NCBI GenBank assembly: GCA_035578175.1
Contig: JAQMRL010000003.1
Coordinates: 88,824,469 to 88,888,468, forward strand
Source of the DNA: Catonia carolina
Lineage: Eukaryota > Arthropoda > Insecta > Hemiptera > Achilidae
Length of the DNA: 64,000 nt
Direction: 5' to 3'
Made by a program: the position numbers and the translations under genes. The notes beneath the pieces were generated by a model that did not search any database, was not told the origin of the DNA, and saw nothing but the letters and a program-made list of their open reading frames with translations. Of the stretch, positions 22,368 to 33,920 are shown piece after piece (within the stretch, counting starts at the first letter, position 1; each line of letters begins with the position of its first letter).

Positions 22368-23006
22368 CTCCGTGTCTCGTTGAATAAAATATCTCTAGAA
22401 CGGAATATTGTACGAAATTTAAACTTGAAACTAGGTACCACAAGGGCCCCAACACGAAAATTTTTATCAAAATCGGTCATCCGGAATTGTTTATTCCTGC
22501 CATTTTTCATTTTTTTGCGATTTTATCAAAAATGGCTCCGACGATTTTAAAAAAAATCACCTGAATTACTTACATGTAATTACAACATTACATGTAACAT
22601 GTTGATTCATGGGTTATGTTTGGCATGTTGTTCTTTATATTCTTCAAACAGGGTGAGATTCACGACTGCTGAAATTCTTGGGCTTGTCCTATCGTGGTTA
22701 AACATTATTTTTAAGAAAACTGCCTTAATATACTCGTACATTTTAGAGCAAAAGAATATACAAATGTAGTTGTAGAAAATTATGAAACCTACAAGATTTG
22801 TTTCAAGCGTTTTTTCTAAAACACTTAATTTGGCGTCAATTAGTGATTTTCTGTACTTGGCTTGTCATAATCGGTCAAAAATGGGCTTTTTTAAGAATGC
22901 TGTCTGAGTATGCATTTAATGAACAAAGTGTATACACATAATCAAAGTTATAGAAAATAAAACAATCTACAACATTTTAATCCAAGCATTTTGTTTTCTA
23001 CGGAGC

Positions 23007-23395
23007 CCAACCAATGGCATACAACCGGGGGTCCTGTGAGAAATCACCTGGAAGAAGACAGCAGTGTAGTGGGTGTACCTATCCCTTTAATTCTGTGTTT
23101 CCCCTTTTACCCCGTACTCATCAGGAGTAGTATTCAAGGTCCAAAAGGAGGTAAGAGGTTGCATCAATTTTTATTTATTTGCATCGCATTTTGAGTATGT
23201 TAACCAAATAAAAACTCCGCAAGACGCATAACAGGCCACGCAGAGCATAGGCTTACAGTCAACTGCTCTAGAGGAGGGTCCCTCGTGATTCTTCCTTGAT
23301 TTCGTTCTTTGCCTGGGCTCTGGGGCAAACGCAACATACCGCAAGCAACCGTACCATTTTTTTGGTTTAGCGTTAATTAAAGTACCAAGTAATTA
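23007..23395. other. Unassigned GC-richer insertion in F3 copy b
   Basis: Other F3 copies lack this sequence, so it inserted into copy b. It includes CAACCGGGGGTCCTGTGAG, TACCCCGTACTCATCAGGAG and CTCTAGAGGAGGGTCCCTCG. No coding motif, A/B box or clear terminal repeat was found. It might be a retroelement 3' end or a processed transcript. Confidence 0.5.
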
Positions 23396-23696
23396 ACTAG
23401 TTTAGCGTCAATTAGTGATTTCCGTATTTTCATTTCTATAGAAGTCGATTTTCATTTTGCGTCATTCGCTCATAATTAAAAATCGGTTATGTTTTAATTA
23501 TTTAAATTGGCAAGAAAATGTCAAGTGTTTCACACCAAATTTTTGAAAAAGCAGTGTTTGGGATGTTGTATTCTATACTGCATCAATGGGATGTAGAGTT
23601 TATTTTATCAAATTTTTTACATCATATCCATCGCCCAAAATGTGTGCAATTTAAGCACAAACGACAAATTTACCACTAACAACAACATGGTTACAT

Positions 23697-24085
23697 GTTG
23701 TTGTTTTGGTCAACAGCCGAAAGGCTGGTTTAAACCTTTAGAGGTTTTACTAAGTAAAACGAAGAGTGAGGTGGTTTACTACATTCTTCCTCACTGAGTG
23801 GAAAAGAATGCTTATCAGCATGCCAGGCCCTCCAAAAAGCACCTACTTTCCAGCCTAAAAATGACGCCTTTACTTAATTCACCACAGGGTCTGGCTGTAT
23901 AATGAAATTCATTACTCGCAGAGGAGATAACTCTGTTTAGTGTCGTTTAAACCTCTACCTCTTCTGTTCTTAAATAGTTCAGTCATATAACTGGCTGACT
24001 ATGTGATAAGAAACATAACTATTTTTTTGTAGCTCAGGAACCAGATGATCGCGTGCAATTAATTTAACACTCCACTTACTAGTTT
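23697..24085 (-). repeat. SINE1, copy 1
   Basis: On the minus strand it runs from the head GAGTGTTAAATTAATT, through CTGTATAATG-type core (ATTATACAGCCAGACCCTGT), TTCCACTCAGTGAGGAA and TTTTACTTAGTAAAACCTCT, to a 3' tail of ACAACAACA. Six good copies and several fragments occur in the window. No clear target duplication was found for this older copy. Confidence 0.85.
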
Positions 24086-24089
24086 TAGG

Positions 24090-24910
24090 TATATGGTTAA
24101 GTGGTAGCAAATAATGTGTAGGTACTTGTTTTAATTACATAGATCTAGAGGACTGACAGTTGAGAGTTGATATTATATAAATTCCTGGTTTAAAGGAGTA
24201 ACTTGACTATAACTACACAACTATTCCATCCATTATTCTCTAAGTTGTTATCAACTCCATATCAAAACCACTATTGTCTGCATCTCAGTCTTCTAGATGT
24301 ATATTAATACACTATCTTCTTATAAAACTATCTATGTGTTCATAATCCTAGATTATTGATATAAAATGTTCATTAGGTGTCACGTGTTGCATAAATTAAA
24401 ATAAAACTTTGGCGTATAGATAAATGGTTATTAAAACTTTGAGGAATGTTATTTATTTTCTTAACGATCGACTAAATTATTAAAATGTAAATATTTCGGT
24501 AAACTTTGTCGAGTTTACTTATTGTTATTTCAAAGATTATTTTTAACGATAATATAGGAAGGTTAAATTATAAGCTAAAAACAGAATGATTTTAATATTA
24601 TTCACAATGAAACTTGAAAGAATTTGTAATTTTACAGCATCTTTTTAAGTAACTATTTTGGTCGTTGACATAATATTTTAAATGCAGTTTTTTCCTCTCA
24701 TTACTTTGATGATTAAAGGTTAGTTAAATAAGTACAATAAGAAAACTGGTAGAATAAATTATTCAGAAAAATAAATTTGTAGCTTAAACTCTTTAGAAAA
24801 TTACAAGCTTTACGAATTTCTCGTCCAAAGTTGTTTTAGAGAGAACCACTCTCTGATTGATCATCGTTGCCACTTCACTAATTTATCAATCATAAATAGG
24901 CCTAGAATAG
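24090..24910. other. AT-rich sequence, no gene seen
   Basis: Nothing recognised. Confidence 0.5.
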
Positions 24911-24916
24911 AATAAT

Positions 24917-25312
24917 TGCTCATAAAGACAGATGGAGTGTTAAATTATTTACCCTCGATCTGCTAGTTCCAAGGCTAAACAAAAACAGTTCTCTTTCTTA
25001 TCAAATTGTCAGCCAATTATACGACTGAAGCAGTTAAAGACAGAAGAGGTAGAGGTGTAAAAGACACTTATCATAGTTATCTTCTCTGAGAGTAATGGAT
25101 TTCATTATACAGCCAGAACCTGTGATGAATGATGTGAAGTTGTCATTTGCAGGGTTGAAAGTAGATGCTTTTCGGAGGGCCTGACATGCTGATAAGCTTA
25201 GGCTACTTTTCCACTCAGTGAGGTAGGCAAGGTAAACCACCACACTCCCCGTTTTACTTAGTAAAGCCTGTAAAGATTCAAACCAGGCTTCTGGCTCATG
25301 ATCTAAACAAGT
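24917..25312 (+). repeat. SINE1, copy 2
   Basis: Full-length and plus-oriented: AGACAGATGGAGTGTTAAAT head, TTCATTATACAGCCAGAACC core, TTCCACTCAGTGAGG and TTTTACTTAGTAAAGCC, ending at CTGGCTCATGATCTAAACAA. It has more differences from the consensus than the copies at 49.6 and 63.4 kb. Confidence 0.85.
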
Positions 25313-25587
25313 AAAATAAGCCTAGTTTTATAGATTCCCTGTCATTAATAAGTTTTCCCTTTAGTACTAGTACAACAACCATATTTTGTTAGTTATTAAT
25401 CCTGTAATTTTTATTTAGTTTCAGCAAAAGAAAATAAATAAAGATGATTTTTAACAAACATTCAAATGTAAGGAGATAAGTTTAGGTTAACCATTTATTC
25501 GGAAAGTATTTAAATATACCGTATTAATAATAAAATCACAGCTTTTTAAAATAATCGGTATGATCAATTAATCAAATAGAAAAAAAT

Positions 25588-26359
25588 CTGGTGTGAAACA
25601 CTCACACAACTTTCTCTTGCCAGTGCAAATAATTTAAACAATATAACCTAACATTAGTAATAAAACATTAGAAATAAACAAAAAACTAACCTCAAAAAAC
25701 ATAACCTTATAAACATGAGTGAAAGAAGCAAAATGAAAATCGACCTGTTTGGCTTCAAAATACGGAAAATCATTCTTTCACGCTAAACTAGGCTCTGTAG
25801 AGAAAAATGCTTTAAATAAAACTTGTAGATCTTTTAATTTCCTATAAATATGATTATATATACTTTTGTCGTAAAGTGCATACTACGGCCGAAATCTTAA
25901 AATAATCGATTTTTCACACGTTTTCGTGAGAAAAAAACAGAAAATCGCTAATTACCGCTAAACTAAGCGTTTTACAAAAAAATGTTAAAAATAAAAGTTG
26001 TAGAATTTTACATTCTCTACATCTTTTTTTTATATAACGTTTTGCGCTAAAATGCATATTAAAGCCGCAATCTTAAAAAAAAAATGTTTTTACGTGAAAA
26101 CAGCCTTACCCAGAATTTCAGCAAACATGGCGCTTACCCTATCTTGTAGAGAATAAAAAGTTTAGTAAATGAGGCGATTTTGAAAAAAATAGTAAGACCA
26201 GTTTTTGAGAAAATCGCAAAAAAGTGAAAAATTACACGAATGAACTACTACTTCCGGTTGACCGATTTTGATGAAAATGTTCGTGTCAGGTCCGGTAGTG
26301 GTATGTAACTTAAGTTTCAAGTTTCAAGTCCGTACAATGTTCCGTTCTTGAGATATTTT

Positions 26360-26399
<40 letters not shown>

Positions 26400-26539
26400 A
26401 GGCACACAGACAAACCCAAAAAACATGTTTTTTGGGTTCAGGGGTTCTGAAAACGTATAGATCCGGTGAAAACTCGATTTCGAAAAATCGACATGAAAAC
26501 AATACTTCCTTCCTATATATTCATATAGGCAAGAGAAAG
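25588..26539 (-). repeat. F3 repeat, copy c
   Basis: Reverse-oriented copy from GGTGTGAAACACTCACACAA plus CTTTCTCTTGCC on the low side to GGCAAGAGAAAG at 26528-26539. Landmarks include AACTAGGCTCTGTAGAG, AATTACCGCTAAACTAAG, TTGAGAAAATCGCAAAAAAG and CTTCCGGTTGACCGATTTTG. This is the most complete uninterrupted copy. The reading frames at 26310-26624 are in its CA repeat and are not genes. Confidence 0.85.
26362..26396. repeat. (CA)n microsatellite inside F3
   Basis: About 16 CA units, at the same relative place as the GT run of F3 copy b. Confidence 0.95.
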
Positions 26540-26674
26540 TAAAAATGAATTCTTGAATACTACGATAATCATTAAAATCACGTGTAACTCGAACCGGTTT
26601 TTTACAGTTACAGTTAGGAAACAACTATATCGATACACAAAAATTTTTAAAAGAATGCTTTGTCATTATTTTTA

Positions 26675-26961
26675 ATCCCTAATGGAAGCACGTTGCAATC
26701 TGTTCAACTGAAGAACAATAGCAACCCCATGACTCAATGTGATGAGGATGTTGTGTAAATGAGGTGTAGTCTTGCTCAGACTCAGGTCAACCATTCCTGA
26801 GAGAGTATAGTTAATTGAACCCCAATCATCAAAGTACACCAGTAACCACTGTCTAGTATTCAAATACGTATAAAAGTAACTACTTTACTAAGATTTGAAC
26901 CAGGAACCTTTGTCTCCAAAAATCAGTTGTTAAATAGCTGATCCGTGGTGACGACTTAAAA
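26675..26961 (-). repeat. SINE2, full-length copy
   Basis: On the minus strand: AAGTCGTCACCACGGATCAG head, GGTTCAAATCTTAG (B box), TTACTTTTATACGTATTTGA body and a tail ending GAACAGATTGCAACGTG. It matches 18095-18505 without that copy's nested insertion and the 47.3-47.8 kb copies. Confidence 0.85.
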
Positions 26962-27101
26962 AATAAGGTAGAAAAACAATATTGATGTAATTAATATTTT
27001 TATCGCTTAATTTCCACGAATAAATAATAGGTAGAGTGGACGCCAAATAAGCTTGCCGGTTTTCTGAAGTGTGCAAAAGGTTTATTTTTGTAATGGTGCA
27101 C

Positions 27102-27107
27102 TCAGTT
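27102..27107 (+). promoter_or_regulatory. Initiator-like TCAGTT upstream of candidate exon
   Basis: TCAGTT matches the arthropod initiator, 155 bp before the ATG of the candidate exon. GGTCA, which fits the DPE pattern RGWYV, lies about 23 bases downstream of the start site, closer than the usual +28. No TATA box. Weak evidence on its own. Confidence 0.2.
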
Positions 27108-27261
27108 GCCTCAGCGAGTAGTGCGGGTCAGTGCTGTATTGATGCCGGCGTATAAGAATGCACTTGTATATGCAACCCGCAGAACGTGTGTACTACAGTA
27201 CCTAAAAACATAAATTAAAGGAAACAAAATTAGATAATATCTCATAGTTATTTAAAGTGTG

Positions 27262-27471
27262 ATGACGTGTAACAAATCAGCTGTCAGTATTACTATACTA
27301 TTACTACCTGTGTTATTAGAAAGGCATGACTATTGCACCGCTTACCTCACTCGGCCAAACTTTCTCTCTTTATCAGAAATGCAATCTTATATGCCGGCAA
27401 TAATACTAGCTGTGAACAGAATCACGTCGCTCTCGCAACTTTATATATCAGCTGACCTGATAAGATTTGAG
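27262..27471 (+). CDS. Candidate first coding exon of a secreted/membrane receptor
   Basis: From ATG 27262 exactly 70 codons run to a good splice donor (TTTGAG then GTAGGT). The peptide opens with a short polar stretch and a hydrophobic run (SAVSITILLLPVLL), as in a signal peptide. It continues with LTRPNFLSLSEMQSYMPAII, then LAVNRIT and IRFE at the end. The pattern x-x-P-A-I-x-L-A-V-x-x-I about 50 residues after a signal peptide resembles the start of the periplasmic-binding-protein-like ligand domain of natriuretic-peptide or guanylate-cyclase receptors and related class C receptors. I see the signal-like start, the open frame and the donor; the family is inference from one short motif. No following exon was found in the window. 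It lies in no repeat I recognise. A chance frame remains possible. Confidence 0.35.
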
Positions 27472-27539
27472 GTAGGTGTTATTTGTTGTACGCAATGTTT
27501 ACAATTGAATGTTTTTAACGTCACTAATAGATGATAATT

Positions 27540-28800
27540 TACATCGATCAGCGCCTATAATTTAATAGGGAATTCGGTATTAAGACACGAAATTTACTGA
27601 TTACATACGAACTGTTCGCAAAGCTACACCGCCAAGCTTATTATAGAGCGTCCGCTCTAAACACTGCGAGCATACTCGACAGCTACCGTGGGAAAGCTCG
27701 CATTTCTGCGAATCTATTTATACTAAGTATTTTTTTACTTATTTAACACAATGCCTTTATCTAAAACTTAATGGATGTACAATACATTAAAAAAATTACA
27801 AAAATAACACAAAATTTAAAAGAAAAAACTCAGCATAATGTTGACGTGAACTATTGATGGTCGTCTGCCAGGATTAGTAAATTTAAAATAAATTAAATTA
27901 AATCCCCTGATCTCCATTGAACGAACCATTAAAATAAATGCCTAAGTATGGAAACGTCGCGTCGGTTGTTACCTCCAAGCTCACATTCATTTGGTGCATA
28001 CCTACTGTATATCTGCAACTGTTAATGCATATATTTCAATTAATTAAACATTAAAGATTAGTTCTGTCAGTACGTTTATTTTGAGAATACAACTGTTAAT
28101 CTTTTGCTGCTGTACAATGAAAACAAGTATGAATAAGCAATAAATAAACAATATTATTTAAAAAAGCAAATAGATACATCATCGTGTATTTATGTTTTAA
28201 TTAATATTTTAGTTCATTACAATTTACTTGTTTTTAATTATTGCTATTATTATTATTTCAATATCTCTATTGTTATTTCTCACTTTATTTTTATAAAAAA
28301 GTATCTTCAATTCGTTGAATAATAATTTATGAAATAATAAATATAGTATAAATAAAAGGGTAAAGGAAAAAGCTTTCATTGTTAACTCTAATTGGACTCT
28401 TACATTATTATTGTAAAACTAACTTGATTACAATCATTAATTTAATGTTTCATCATTACAATTTAAATTTCTGTGATAAACTTTGTTGGGAAAATAAACC
28501 GATTCAACGAAATATTTAATACGTTCAATTAAAATGAATTATATTTTTTCTTGAATTATTCATGTTTTCATACTTCACTGATATATTAATTAATTCATAT
28601 TATATTTTTGTTAATGGAATTCAAATGTTCATTTCTGTCTGACTCTTTTTTATGTAATAAATTATTTATGTACTTTTTTTAGTGAAATCTATCTACCAGT
28701 ACATAATTAATATGTTAGTGAATAATTCTTTGTCTTTGACCAGGAATCCTAGTTTAGTAAAATTCGGATCAAATTACTCTGATTCCTTTTTTTTGTTACC
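27540..28800. other. AT-rich sequence, no gene seen
   Basis: If the exon at 27262-27471 is real, this would be the beginning of a long intron. No splice-flanked coding segment was recognised here. Confidence 0.45.
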
Positions 28801-28807
28801 TTATATG

Positions 28808-28850
28808 ATAAAATACAACGGGACTCGAACTCTTGGCTTAGAAGCCAGTT
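28808..28850 (-). repeat. tRNA-derived fragment
   Basis: Minus strand: GGCTTCTAAGCCAAGAGTTC followed by GAGTCCCG. The anticodon-arm-like palindrome and B-box-like GTTCGAGTCCC are tRNA-like, but no acceptor stem or D arm is visible. A SINE or tRNA relic. Confidence 0.4.
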
Positions 28851-29309
28851 ACAAATTATAAAATTAATAACATACGAGTCGATAAAAAAACTCGTACGTC
28901 GATAGTTTTAAAAAAACCTTTTTCACACCCATAACAAGCACACTAAAATTTGAATCACATCTGGAAAGTTTTACTTAAACTGCATCGGATGTATTAGAGT
29001 AAATTTTCCTGAAAGAAGCTAAATTCTTAAGCGTAGGTAACTTATATCAAATAAGTCATCTGCTACATAATCTTGTAGATAGAATATCAACTGTAACTGA
29101 CATCGTTTGGTCTGTCCAATATATTTGTATATAATACCTTAAAACATGTCTTAATTGGTTGAGTCTTTCTATTCAAAATCTTCTCCTCTTAGAATCTGAT
29201 CTCGCAAAGCTTACAAAAAACCTTTTTTTGTATCTTCTCCTTTAGGTTCCAATCCGTTCTGGATGTTGGCCACAATATTAACAATCTGAACGATAGAACA
29301 GCTTCCCCA

Positions 29310-29704
29310 AGAATTTCAGCAGACATGGAGTCTACTATATCCTGTAAAGTAAGTATAAAAGTTCAGTAAAAGAGGCGATTTAAAAAAATCATAGGAGCCG
29401 TTTTTGAGAAAATCGCAAAAAGTGCAAAATGAAACAAATAAACTACTACTTTCGGTTGACCGATTTTAATGAAAATGTTCGTGTCGGGGTCCTCTAGTAG
29501 TATTTAACTTAAGTTTAAAGTTTCAATTTTGTACGATGTACCGTTCTTGAGATAATTTGTTCACACACACAGACCAATCTCTAAAAACATTTTTTTTGAG
29601 TTCAGAGGGTCTGAAAACGTGTATATACGGTGAAAACTCTATTTAGAAAAATCGACATTGAAACGATACTTTCCTTCCTATATATTGATATAGGCAAGAG
29701 AAAG
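29310..29704 (-). repeat. F3 repeat, copy d (partial)
   Basis: It holds only the half next to GGCAAGAGAAAG: AGAATTTCAGCAGACATGGA, TTGAGAAAATCGCAAAA, TTCGGTTGACCGATTTTAAT and CGTTCTTGAGATAA. Truncated on its low-coordinate side. Confidence 0.8.
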
Positions 29705-29709
29705 TAAAC

Positions 29710-30765
29710 AAACTATGTAGCTTCCCGTCACATCATATTGTTTCTCTCTAATGAGATACAACTGTTAGTTATAATTTACCTTCCTCACTTTGTCATTTCC
29801 ATTAAAATATTGTTTTATTAGGGGGTTATGCTAATTTGATCTAGACGAGAAGACGCCAGTGATGTTCAAAACCCGCTTATTCAATCAAGTTTTAATTTAT
29901 AATTTTCTAATCACAATACAGCGTATTGCATCCATTGATATAATTATTACTCTATGGTAATATCAATTTACGAAAGTAAATACTGTTTAATTAATTAAAG
30001 CATTGTGCAACATTCTTATGAATAAATTTCAGGAAGTTATTAGTGAACTTTAAACTAGTATTTACCGACATTGCATTTTTGTTTACTTTGCATAAATCTT
30101 ATAACTTAATTGTTCATTAACCTAGTAATTAAAATTCATGTTAACCATTAATATCGATGACTCATAAATTAATAATGTTAATTAATACGTTGTATCCTTT
30201 AGTTTCTACAGCTTATTCATAATTTATGCATTCTCTTTTTATCTTCCATGAACTTAGTTAAAGTTAATGTAATTTCTTCTTCTGAAGACTCACGAGTACT
30301 AACACATCAAATATAAATGCTCATTAAAAAAATTGTATTTAAATAATTACATAAGGTTAAGTTACATGTAAAAAACTTTAAAACTAGTTTACTAATTTAG
30401 TTTCATATTATTAAATATGTGTCTTGAAGGGAAAAATTCTGAATAATAATGACTTTCTCAACATTTTTATGTTGACATAATTAATTGTTGCAATATACAA
30501 CATTTTCTTCCTTCTTGTTTTCTGCATATTTTATAGAATAATTTAGTATTTAATACATAAATTAAAACTAAATACATAACAAATATGAAAACATCCCTGT
30601 GTCTTTTAAAGACACAATACAGGACAAAATTGAAAAATTGTAAGTTCAAGTACGACCTTGAGGAGATAATACATCCGAAGTCTAGCGAAAAGGAAGCAGA
30701 TAACAGCAGCAAGAGAAGGTAGCGGCTGGTCTTCAAAACTCACAACCTGTATAAGTAAAAAGCAC
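29710..30765. other. AT-rich sequence, no gene seen
   Basis: The minus-strand frame at 30467-30736 starts at a TTG and has a leucine-rich beginning. It has no domain and I do not call it a gene. Confidence 0.45.
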
Positions 30766-30768
30766 TAT

Positions 30769-32000
30769 TTTTTCTCTTGTCTTTTACATAGGGAAAAAGT
30801 ATTGTTTTCATGTCAATTTTTTCACATCCCCGATGTGGAATTTTTCACCGGAAATACACGTTTTCAGGTACCTGATCAAAGCAAACATGATTTTAGCGAT
30901 TAGCCTGTGTGTTCATGTGTCTGTCAACAAAATATCTCAAGAACAGAATAGCCTATGAAATTGAAATTTAGAATTTAAATTACGTACCATTAGGAAATCC
31001 GAAACAAACATTTTCATCAAAATTGGTCAGCCAGAAGTAATAGTTTGTTTTTACGATTTGTTACTTTTTTGCAATTTTTCTCAAAAACAGCTCTTAGGAG
31101 TTTCTATATTTTATGTTCTACATGATAGGTAAACGCTATGTCCGCTAAAAATTGTAGGGCTTAAAATTTTTATTTAAGATTTGGCTTTAACATGAAGTTT
31201 ACGGCAAAAGCGTATACACAATAATTGTTTAAAGTTTAAATTTGTTTAAACACAACTTTAATTATTAAAGTTGTAGAAATTAAAAACATACATTTATTTC
31301 AAACATTTTTTTACAACGCTTAGTATATTGCCACTTAGTGGTTTTCAGTATTTTGCACATCAATATTGGTAAAAAACAAGGTTTTCAAGATTGCGGCCTT
31401 AGTATGCATTTGCTGACAAAGGAGTTTAAGGCTATGATCAGAGTTATATGAAATTAAACAACCTAAAGCTTTTATTTCAAGCACTTTTTCGACAGAGCCT
31501 AGTTTAACGTTAATTAGTGATTTTCACATTTTTACACCTTATAGAGGTTGATGGTCAGCCAATTAAATGAATGAATCATTTAAGAAAAGAAGACGTAGAG
31601 GTGTAGAAGACACTAATCAGAGTTATCTCCTCTGAAAGTAATGAATTTCATTATACAGCCAGACCCTGTGATGAATGAAGTGAAGGTGTCATTTGCAGAG
31701 TGGAAAATATGTGCTTTTCAGAGAGCCCGGCATGCTGATACGCGTACTTTTCCGTTCAGTGAGGAAGGCATGGTAAATCACCTCACTCCTTGTATTACTT
31801 AGTAAAACTTCTGAAGGTTCAAACCAGCCTTTCGGCTGATGACCTAAACAACAACTGTTGATCGCCATTCATCCATAATTAAAATTTAAATTATATTTTG
31901 CATTTTATATCGTTTACTTATGATAAAATATAGGTTATATTTTTAATTATTTACATTTGGCAAGAGAAATTTGTATGAATGTTTCACACAAGATTTTTAA
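30769..32000 (+). repeat. F3 repeat, copy e, interrupted by SINE1
   Basis: It begins at TTTTTTCTCTTGTCTTTTAC and ends at GGCAAGAGAAAT plus TGTTTCACACAAGATTTTT. Landmarks include TTTCATCAAAATTGGTCAGC and TTAACGTTAATTAGTGATTT. A SINE1 lies at 31544-31852, so the original F3 is about 920 bp. Confidence 0.85.
31544..31852 (+). repeat. SINE1, copy 3 (5'-truncated) inserted in F3
   Basis: It starts within the element at GGTCAGCCAATTAAATGA and runs to GATGACCTAAACAACAA. GTTGAT stands on both sides, consistent with a short target duplication. The host F3 resumes with ATTCATCCATAATTAAAA. The 5' truncation is the usual result of incomplete reverse transcription. Confidence 0.85.
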
Positions 32001-32009
32001 TAAAAGAAC

Positions 32010-33585
32010 CTTCCTCTTTATAGAAAGAAAACTTTTACGATACATGCCAAGATCAGATATTATATTAATATTGTGATAAAACCTGTATATCTGTATGCAG
32101 TTATTGCCACAGAATGGCCGGGAAGGCAAGTCTAAAGGAAACAGAGAAATATTAATAATACTGATAAGTAATAAATTATTTATTATTATCAATCTGATTG
32201 TAGTAATTGTAATTTGTTAGCAGATTTAGGTAAGACTTGAAAAGAATAAGACTTGATAGTAGTAAGACTTGATTTGAGTAAGAATTGTAATAAATATTTG
32301 TATATAATTATAAAAGATAGTTTGTTAATTATTTATTTTCCCCAGTACCCGAAACAGACCTTAGCGATAAGTGTCACAATATTTTTTATGAACAACAAAC
32401 TTCCAAATGCTTACACGAATCTCCAACAAATTTCTAAAATGTTAGTATATTATGGAGAAACCTTTCCCGCAATAATTTCAGTCTTTTCCTCTCTCTATTT
32501 TCCGACTTTACTTCTGTTGCCTTTGTAACAAGCTTCCTTTCTACGCATATGGTGTCGAGTACCTAATTTACATAGACCTACATTTCTGAATTTGATTTTC
32601 TAGAGTTGTTGCACCTATTTTTGGTCTCATACTTATTAGGTACTGCATAAAGATAAATGTAAATTACTTATTTTGTATTTTACATTAAAAAAAATATATT
32701 TTAAATTATCAATTTATAAATAATATTAATTAATTAATACAGTAAGTTCAGATATTAATTAACTAATACAGTAAGTTCAGACATCTATGTGAAAAGCTTT
32801 CTTGAAATATTTAAAAAAATCATAGTATATTTGTTGATTTTAGAGGTATTGCTTTTTAGTGAAACGTTCTCCATAGTGAATCCAATCGAAGAAAGTTTAT
32901 TTCGAGAGGATACCTTAAATATCTAATGACCAGCTAATGGATATTTCATTGACCAAATTTTACTCCGTTGCAGGTGTACGAGAATTCGTCATGTAAGAAA
33001 CTATAATCAGTGTTTCTTAAGATTCCAGTGAAGGTAAGAGACATCACAACTTGTTATTTTCGTAATAAGTTTTTAAGAATATAACTTAGTTTTGTTTTTT
33101 AATTTTATTGTGAGAAAGAAAATATGGAAGAAAAGTTTCGTTGTGTAACTTTGTCATTGTTCCCTAATCTTGTAACCTAAGCTCCCATGTTATACAGATG
33201 CATTCTAAGGTGTCAGTGCCCCATTAACAGTCCCACAGTCACATTAAGCTGCTCCTTGCCAAGACCAAATACTTCACAGGCAAGAAAGAGTATTAAGGGA
33301 TATGATGCTCATTCTTCTCTTACTGTGAATCAGTTCAGCAGCTGGGTTCCAGTTCATCTGGTGTACCGCACTAACCAATCCAGGGCTGGCTCAACATATA
33401 AAATGGTTTACTGATTCCCAAATAAGAGACCACTCCAGCAAACCGTTTTACAGATCCTAATGAAACGAATTTGAGAAGTTTGATTCACATTTCTGATAAA
33501 ACATACAATTTATTTGTAAAAAAATAGCATATTGTTATATTGCTGATTGTTTTTCCTCTGGATACTAATAAAGGTTGTTTGTTTT
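32010..33585. other. AT-rich sequence, no gene seen
   Basis: One local duplication is visible: TACAGTAAGTTCAGA occurs twice between 32733 and 32779. The frame at 33187-33414 has a GC-richer, serine-rich sequence without recognisable domain. Confidence 0.45.
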
Positions 33586-33589
33586 TATT

Positions 33590-33730
33590 ATATATGACCC
33601 AACAGCCGAAAATATGTTCTCTAGTTTACACTAACGATACACGTATCCCACAAACTGAGCAGTTAGATTTAGGAATCTATTTTGACAAAAGACTCACATG
33701 GAAACCTCCAATATCAGTAAAACAACATTA
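33590..33730 (+). pseudogene. Short Jockey-like RT C-terminal remnant
   Basis: The plus-strand frame reads YTNDTRIPQTEQLDLGIYFD, then KRLTWKPPISVKQ. Jockey ORF2 has N-x-x-x-I-P-x-x-x-x-V-K-Y-L-G-I-x-L-D-x-R-L-T-W-x-x-H-I. The KYLG tyrosine has become aspartate. A different, younger-looking copy of the segment also present at 19920-20065. Confidence 0.75.
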
Positions 33731-33828
33731 ATTTGTTGTTTTATTAATGGTATTAATTGGTATACATTCTTCTTTCACTTTATCAAAAAAATTAAAGCTT
33801 TATCGTTACTTTCTAAAACACATCTGGG

Positions 33829-33890
33829 TATACAGAGTGATTCACGAAGATCGATGATACTTGCTAAGGTGAATCTCCATCCAAAAATAT
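33829..33890 (+). repeat. Left end of an unnamed element (matches 37026-37075 inverted)
   Basis: AGAGTGATTCACGAAGATC, then CTAAGGTGAATCTCCATCCA, matches the reverse complement of 37026-37075 (GACTCATGAAGAAACAGAG ... GAGGTGAATCTACCTTCAAA) imperfectly. The two are inverted relative to each other and flank the LINE plus inverted-duplication region, as if they were the ends of one large composite insertion. Confidence 0.45.
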
Positions 33891-33920
33891 AAAATAAATT
33901 ATATATACGTATATATATAT

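Larger units (their letters stand above)
22215..23550 (+). repeat. F3 repeat, copy b, broken by a foreign segment
   Basis: It starts CTTTCTCTTGCC (22215-22226), holds the family's GT repeat, TATCAAAATCGGTCATCCGG, TTTTAAAAAAAATC and AATTTGGCGTCAATTAGTGA landmarks, and ends near GGCAAGAAAATG with GTGTTTCACACC beyond. The expected junction TTCTACAGAGCC / TAGTTTAGCGTCAA is split by about 390 bp of unrelated, more GC-rich sequence at roughly 23007-23395. Confidence 0.8.

Noticed and set aside
26310..26624. Protein frames with poly-VC
   Set aside because: They translate the CA microsatellite inside an F3 repeat.
30467..30736. Secreted protein with leucine-rich signal peptide
   Set aside because: It begins at TTG after an in-frame stop. 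Another frame over the same bases is equally open, and no domain is visible.
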